A DNA stretch of 64,000 bases from Ceratopteris richardii. Lineage: Eukaryota > Streptophyta > Polypodiopsida > Polypodiales > Pteridaceae. The stretch covers positions 144,454,337 to 144,518,336 of the forward strand of contig CM035423.1 of NCBI GenBank assembly GCA_020310875.1, in the 5' to 3' direction. The position numbers were made by a program, and so were the translations under genes. Below, piece by piece: positions 57,449-64,000 of the stretch (position 1 is its first letter; each line of letters starts with the position of its first letter). The notes beneath the pieces are model-generated. The model had not been told where the DNA came from. It saw only the letters and a program-made list of their open reading frames with translations, and searched no databases.

Positions 57449-60400
57449 TTCCAACAACTCGCCTTCAAGCTAAAGTATGCTTGAATCTTCATTCTCTAAT
57501 AGGTTGAATATCTACCATTGATTTGAATCTGCAAAGCTTTATTCCATCAAGTGCCTTCATCATCATATTTGCTACTTGCTTTTTAGTTGGAACAAAAGAA
57601 ATGTCAATCTCCTTTGCCATGAGATTCTCGTTGATGAAGTGGTAATGAACCTCTATGTGTTTGGTTGTTGCATGGAAAATAGGGTTTTCTGCCGGATGCA
57701 TGGAACTTACATTATCTCCAAATATGTGAGGTCTGGAACTCACAAGTCCCAAATTTGTATACAATGCTTTTAACCGTAATGCCTCTTTAGTTATTGTGGT
57801 CAAACCTTTGTACTCTCCTTTGGTTGAGGATAAAGCAATTGTTGGTTTCTTCTTGGAACTCCATGATACTAGCTTTGAGCTTGCAAATGCTAAGTAACTA
57901 GAGGTACTTCTTCTATCATCCTTAGCTCCTTTCCAATCTACATCTAAATAGATTTTGATATCCAAATATGAAGAGTAAGGATAGAATATACCTTCATTGA
58001 TTGTACCTTTGAGAATCTTTAGTACTCTCTTAATTGCATCCATGTGTGGTCTTTTTGGTGAGTGCATGAATTGGCTTAGCACTCCTATGCTCTATAAGAT
58101 GTCTACCCTTGTATGGGTAGCATATATCAAGCTACCTACCAAGCTTTGATATTCTTTAATGTCTTCAATTTTCTCACCTTCATAAACACTAAAGTTTATG
58201 ATTCATCTCCAAAGGTGTACCTGTAGGTTTAGTATTCTCCATTTTGAACTTAAGAAGTGGATCTTGAATGTATCTCCTTGGACTCAAATACATTCTTTCA
58301 TCTCTGTATATGACCTACATACCTAGGAAGAATGTGAGCTCATCTAAGTCTTTGATTTTGAACTCCTCTTGCATGTGTCTCTTGATCCTTTGAATGCATA
58401 ATATCATCTACATATACACATAGATAGATAACCTCATTGTGATCCCTTTTGATGAATAAAGAAGGATTTGAGTTGCTAGGTTTGAACCCTTGATCTTGAA
58501 GGTATGTAATGAACCTGTAATTCCAAGCTCTAGGAGCTTGTTTCAATCCATACAATTCTTTCTTATTTCTACAAACATAAGATGCATGATTATGGTTTTC
58601 AAAACCTAGAGGTTTTGACATGTATACATCACTTATCTAACCATTTAGAGATGCATTTTTTACATCAAGTTGGAGGAGTCTCCAATTTGTTGCAGCAACT
58701 ACACTTATCAATATTCTTATTGTAGTCATCTTTGCAACTGGTGAGAATGTTTCCTCATAGTCTATACCATGCGTTTGTGAGAATCCTTTGGCAACTAATC
58801 TTGCCTTGTACCTGCAAAATGATCCATTTGAGTTTTTTTTTACTTTGTATACCCAACTGCAACCAATTACCTTTTGATTGGATGACATTAGAACCAAATC
58901 CCAAGTTTCCATCTCCTTCAATGCATCTATTTCTTCTTTCATAGCCTTTTCCCAATTAGGGTTTCTCTTTGCCTCTTCATAGGTTGGGGGTTCCTCTAAA
59001 ATTGACTCCTTTGCCAAGTAGATTGTGTGCTTTGTAACAAATATGGAATCATATCCACACCTTTCTTGTTGTTTCTTCTCTCTTAGTGATCTAGGAGTTT
59101 GCTTAGAGCATTCTCCACACTTTTTCATCTTTGCTTTGCCTCTTGACTTCCATAGTTTGTAATCCTTTTCCCTTTCATCTTCATCATCATCTGTATCACT
59201 TTTTGGAGCTTGGACTTGTGTATCATGCTTGCTTCCTAATTGATTGAGAATAAGAATCAAGATCATATGGTAGAGTTACCTTTTGTTTGTCTTCATCATA
59301 CCAAGACCTCTGTTCTTCAAATACAACATCTCTACTTGTAGTGAATTGCTTGGTTAAAGCATTATACAACCTGTAGCCCATCTGAGTTGAGTCATACCCA
59401 ATAAACATTTCCTTTTAATCCCTTTCATCTAGCTTACCTCTTATTTGTGATGGTACATGAACATAAGCTAAACAACCAAACACCTATCAATGTCCAAGAC
59501 TAGGTTCTCTTCAATGCCATGCTTCATAAGGAGTCATAGCTTGAAGTGTTTTGGCTGGTAGTCTATTGATAAGGTACACAACAGTTGAAATAGCCTCTAC
59601 CTATAGATAATATGGCAACCTCTTCTCGTCAAGCATTGTTTTAGCTGATCCAGCCAATGTCTTTTTTCTCCTCTTTCCAATTCCATTCAGTTGAGGATAG
59701 ACTTGGTAGTCACTTCCCTTTTGACACCTTTATCTTGCGAGAATTCATCGAACTCTTTGGAGAAGTATTCTCGCCCTCCATCATATCTTAGCTTCTTGGG
59801 TGATCTACCTGTATGATTCTCCACATGTGCTAGATAATTTTTGAAGCAATCAAACACTTCATTCTTACTCTTGATAAAGTACAGAATAGTCCATGTACTA
59901 TGGTCATCAATAAATGAGACATAATATATTTATCATGCCAATGAAGGTTCTTGAATTGGTCCCCATACATCTATATGTACTAAGTCCAATAAGTTGTTGT
60001 GGATGTAGCATTTGTGGTTGAGTGGTTGTCTTTGTCCCTTTCCAATCTGACATGCATCACACCTGTTGACCACGTGTTGCTTTGATATGTTTGGTAGTCG
60101 AGGAACACTTTGATCCCTGCCTATATCCTTCAAGTTTCTTTCATTGACATGAGCAAGTCTCTTATGCCACACTTCAAGTTCACTTAGGTTTTGAGACCCA
60201 AAAGTGAATAGAGCTATGTTCCTAGTTTCTCCTACTTCAAAAGTAAAGAGCCTACCATGTTTCTCACCTCTGGCTATCTTCCTAAAGCCTTAACATGGAT
60301 CTTCCACAAAAGCTCCATGTTGGGCGAACCTAACTTGCAAGCCTTTTTCAAATATTTGGCCTATACTTATTAGGTTTTTAGTTATAGTGGATACATCGAG

Positions 60401-60640
60401 AACCTTAGTTAGAATAATTGTGCTACCATTGGAAGCTTTGCCATTACCAATCTTCTCCACATTGTGCTTTGTGTCATCCCATGTTTGAACTTCATGTCTA
60501 TGCTTTGGACTTTCTAAGTCAGATAGAAGAGCAATGTTGCCTGCAAGATGATTTGAACATCTTGAATCTATGTAGAACAAATGATCATCTTCTTTACCTT
60601 CTTTGTGGCTTACATTCATTAGAAGCAATGAGTCTTCATG
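57449..60640 (-). pseudogene. pol: Copia copy C pol
   Basis: Minus strand, collinear and nearly complete but broken by stops and frameshifts. Protease (60628-60290): YIDSRCSNHLAGN, where the catalytic DSG is DSR. Pre-integrase HHCC (60172-59933): WHKRLAHVNERNLKDI and RCDACQIGK, intact. Integrase: HIDVWGP, then a degenerate core to about 59500. Linker 59408-59223. RT (59266-58637, 58621-58340): [53 protein letters not shown] and LCVYVDDI, so YVDD survives. RNase H (58082-57489): DVDWKGAKDDRRSTSSYLAF, LSSTKGEY, HIEVHYHFINENL. A purine-rich GCTTGAAGGCGAG lies next to the 3' LTR. The dead protease and frameshifts rule out autonomous activity. Confidence 0.9.
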
Positions 60641-60689
60641 CGCTTGATCTTCATAATGATTTTTGTAGTCCCTTCGATTATTGCTTCTA

Positions 60690-61620
60690 TTGTCATTGTT
60701 GAATTTGTGTTGAACTCTGCCTCTATTGTTGCCATATCCACCTCTTCACTTCCTTTTTGGGTGTTGCCATTGAACCAAAATTCTGAGTGGTGTGGTTGGT
60801 TGTATCACAGATGGTAGAAGGTTGAAAATTCTGATCTTTGGCTTTGTCATGCTTTGGTCCTTTCTTCTTCCCTTTCCACTTGCTCTTGCTTGCAAATTTG
60901 GCTTGGGAAGGCTCCTCTTTATCTTTTTCCTTCTTCTTTCCTTTTAGCTTATTATCCTTCTTATCTGCATATAGAGCACTAGTTGAATTACCATGATAGG
61001 GTTACCTTCCTTTATGCTATTCTTGGCCTCTTGATTGAAGATTTGTCCAAGAAATATGTTGAAATCTGGAGTTTGTACATCCATGATGAGATCATAAGCC
61101 ATGGCAAAGGATTGTCATTGCTTATCACTTCAAATCCCATTGAGAATTCGCCTCATGATGGCATCTTCTTTGATCAGCTCTCCAATGGATGTTAACTCAT
61201 CCGCAATCTCCTTGACCTTGGTAACAAACTCTGTGATGGTTTTTTTAGGTGTCTTCTTTATTTGGTTGAACTAGTCCAAAGATGATTCTTTCTTGCTTTA
61301 ATACTAGCAGAAAAGAAAGTCTCTAGGGCATCCCAAGTCTCTTGAGATGTCTTGCATCCTCTAATATGTGGTAATAGAAAGTCAAAGATAGAGTTTAGTA
61401 TGTACAACCTTGCTTGAGTATCCCTTGCATACCAGAGTGTGAGCTTATATGTCTCCTCTTGTTTAGGTCCTCCTTTGGATCTTGGAATAGGCATAGCTTC
61501 ATCACCTGCTATAATTCCATAAAGATTTCTACCTTGCAAATAGGCCTCCATTTTGATTTGCCAAGCTGCATAGTTGTTTCAATCAAGCTTCTCAATCATT
61601 AAGGGAAATCTTTCATCGAT
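60690..61620 (-). pseudogene. gag: Copia copy C gag
   Basis: Minus strand. The piece 61551-61258 reads MEAYLQGRNLYGIIAGDEAM, KTSQETWDALETFFSASIKA: the N-terminal gag and UBN2-type region. After frameshifts, Lys- and Asn-rich sequence reaches a degenerate knuckle (ICDTTNHTTQNF; only one of three Cys kept) around 60810. Gag and pol were probably one ORF, as usual in copia. Confidence 0.85.
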
Positions 61621-61629
61621 CTTGATCTA

Positions 61630-61641
61630 GCTGTGATACCA
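61630..61641 (-). promoter_or_regulatory. tRNA-iMet primer binding site of copia C
   Basis: Minus strand TGGTATCACAGC, one mismatch from the plant consensus, 11 bp inside the 5' LTR. Confidence 0.85.
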
Positions 61642-61652
61642 CTGAAAGAACT

Positions 61653-62702
61653 TGGAGAAGCTTGTAGGAGGTAGAAAAGTGAGTTGCAAAGCGACGAAGT
61701 TCGGTCCAGCCAACTGGCACACGACCATCCCTTGAGCTTATGGAGACTCAAATAGACCTTATAGGCATGCAATAAGTGCAATAAAATGCACTATTTACTT
61801 TTGAGCATCAAGGAGAAAGAGTCGATACAATACAGATAGGTTTGCACATTGACTAGCTCAAAAAACATACAATCTTTGGATGAGACAATACACTTCAAAT
61901 GCTCATAGTGACCAGCATGATTACAATTTGAAAAAATCCTTTTGGAGGAGTGATACACATACACTTGAGTGTATAGAATGCACAAGAGTACAAGAAATAA
62001 GCAAAATATGCTTTTGGAATGAATTAGGCACTCAACAGTGATACCTCTTATTTTTCAGGAATGTGTAGAGATAGACCTTGGGATAGAAACACTAAGATTT
62101 CTCCTGATATACTAAACAAATGCTTTGAAAAATTTCACACATAAACTAAATGCTAATATCTTTCCAATGAGTTCTCATGCATCCAATTTAAAGCTTTTTA
62201 GAGCGAGAGCAATAGCCTCTGCAAGCCTATTGTTGTTGAAGAAGATGATGTAGAAAAATGGAGCAAGAGAATGATGGCCACAAGTGTATGTATACTGCTC
62301 CCATGTAATGTAAAAGTGATTTGAAGCATGTATATAGACTTGTGAAGTGCTCCAAGACTTCTACAAGTGTATTTTAATTCAAATGAAGGCATTAAAGGTT
62401 GTTGGAGGGAATCAATTCACTTTCATACAATCTAGGAAAAGTGAAGATCTAGTTTGATCTGCTTTTAGGTGATTGATTGATTGCAAGTCAACCACCAAAA
62501 ATTCTTGGAATTTGGGCTCTCTTTTTATAATTTTAAATGTGTAAAGCTCTAGGCTTTTACAATGGTAAATGATATCTTAAAAAAAATATACAATAATAGG
62601 TAAGACAACGCTTCAATGGATATTTTGGCATAACTCAAACCATAGCCTTTTTGATGTAGATCAAATCCACCTCAAGCATAGTGTAAGCTTGATGTTCCAA
62701 CA
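61653..62702 (-). repeat. 5' LTR of copia copy C
   Basis: 1,050 bp; plus strand starts TGGAGAAGCTTGTAGG and ends GATGTTCCAACA. Its right neighbour is gypsy pol sequence, so copia C inserted into that gypsy copy; the left half of the gypsy copy is not next to the other LTR, so rearrangement or deletion followed. No clear target duplication was found. Confidence 0.88.
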
Positions 62703-64000
62703 ATTCAAAACATAGAACCCACAGAATTTGCAAAGATTAGGCGTATATAGCCATCATGGAAGCAGATGTCCATAGGATGTGCAAGGAATGCCCAATCTAT
62801 GACATTAGACTACTAGTGTAGCATGCCACTCTATATGAAGTATCTTTAGTACTAGATTGGAGCAAAGCTTTGGTAATTATTTTGAGTATGAAAACATCCC
62901 CTCAAGAGATGACCTTGGCTAGATGCAAGGGGTTAGAGCAAGAGGCCCTAGACTAGAGAGTCATTGGAAATAATTTATACAAGCATGGAAGATTGATACC
63001 TAGAGCTTTGTGTCCATGAAGGCGAATAACTCAAGATCTTGAAAACTGGTCACCAAGATGTGGTAGGAGGACACTTCGGACCGAATTCCATGATCAAAGC
63101 TATACTATTTGCAAGACTTTGGTGGCCAACCCTCCACATGCATGCTCATACCTATGTGAAGTGGTGTGAACCCCATCAACGAACTCAGTATCCGATACAC
63201 AAGGATGATATTCCACTGAGACCCATGATGGGAGGACGAGCATTCTCCAAGTGGGGCATCGACCTTATTGGTTCTATTAGTCCCCCAGCCAAGAATTCAC
63301 ATGTTAAGTATATTTTTATTGTCATTGTCTATCTAACCAAATGGGTAAACGTAAAAGCCATTAAGAAGAATGATGCACAAACTACAACCAAGCTCATGTT
63401 CGAGAATGTATTTACAAGATACAATTTGATGATAGAATTAATCAATGATTGTGGTACCCATTTTCTGAATGAGGTCACTGAAAACTTGCTACAAGAGTTC
63501 TTGATAATTCACAAGAAGTCGGCCCCATATCACCCACAAGAAAATGGACAAGCAAAAAGCATAAATAAGATCCTCTCAATGGTTCTAATAAAGTTGGTGA
63601 GCAGTAAATGTTTTGATTGGGACAAACAATTACATCATGTTGTTTGCGATTATAGAGTGGCCTATAAAATGGTACTCAACACCACACCATTTTAAATGTT
63701 TTTTGGTCAGAATTCAGTGTTTTCGTTAGAATTTTTGATACCCACTTTGAAGGTGGCACAAAAGCATCAATGGATTGGTCATGAGGTCTCATCTATAATT
63801 TTTTATTTAGAACGACTAGAAAAACTCGGTTAAGATCAGCCATTGGGATGTATGCAACCAAGAAGAGACAAAAAGCCTACTTTGATGCACATGTAAAAGA
63901 TAAGGGCTTGAAGGTAGGAGGCTAAGTCTTGGTGTATACATTGAAGAAACATGCCGGGAAGTTAGAAAAGTGAGGCTTTTGACCCATGATAATTTACAAA
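62703..64000 (+). pseudogene. pol: Decayed gypsy pol: H2C2 linker and integrase, runs off the window
   Basis: Homologous to 25862-27160 of the young gypsy element. Left part, with many stops, keeps traces of finger 1 (QNLQRLGV-like) and the inter-finger linker (HATLYEVS, LVLDWSKALV, GLEQEALD). The frame 63039-63695 has finger 2 with one His kept (GGHFGP) but its first Cys kept and second lost (WCEPHQRTQ), then the integrase: Asp in KWGIDLIGS, Asp in LINDCGTHFLN, but the catalytic Glu is Lys (GQAKSINKIL). A stop at 63694 and others follow. It is much more diverged than the young copy, so the family has been in this genome a long time. Continues beyond 64,000. Confidence 0.9.

Overview
This is plant nuclear DNA packed with retrotransposons. 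Almost every recognisable coding stretch belongs to a Ty3/gypsy, Ty1/copia or L1-type LINE element. I see no intact host gene; the only host-like sequence is a decayed protein kinase at about 14.05-14.98 kb. The families (gypsy with a tRNA-Asp primer site, copia with tRNA-iMet primer sites, plant-type LINEs, a large non-coding LTR element) and the nesting of old elements point to a large land-plant genome. Gymnosperm or fern scale is my guess; the sequence does not fix the species.

Layout. 1-5.1 kb: an inverted satellite fragment, then a gag-only non-autonomous copia element (2285-5073, minus strand). 5.1-12.1 kb: non-coding mosaic with two ~1 kb direct repeats ending in CT microsatellites, a copia RNase H scrap and a LINE scrap. 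13.0-16.6 kb: a ~97-bp satellite, the kinase pseudogene, a 33-bp tandem array and an unrecognised broken ORF. 16,894-33,786: a young, nearly full-length 16.9-kb Ty3/gypsy element. 35.0-39.7 kb: a 5'-truncated LINE. 41.9-44.7 kb: two further LINE fragments in opposite orientations. 44.7-50.2 kb: two fused minus-strand copia copies (A and B). 50.2-62.7 kb: a third minus-strand copia (C) whose 3' LTR is split by a 6.2-kb non-coding LTR element with a perfect CTTTT target duplication. 62.7-64 kb: a decayed gypsy pol related to the large element.

The gypsy element is the most interesting object. Its two 579-bp LTRs differ at only 6 positions. It has a tRNA-Asp-type primer site, a leader with about 27 copies of a TATCGCGACA-containing repeat, a gag with three shortened zinc knuckles, and a very long pol. 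Pol reads protease - RT - RNase H - H2C2 finger - second H2C2 finger - integrase - SECOND aspartic-protease-like domain - basic tail with a thrice-repeated QIW motif. A separate ~1,400-codon third ORF with a coiled coil follows, and its stop codon overlaps the polypurine tract. Gag, pol and ORF3 each carry one in-frame stop, so this copy is probably dead, but the architecture is readable. The decayed gypsy copy at the right edge keeps remnants of both H2C2 modules, so that duplication is a family trait.
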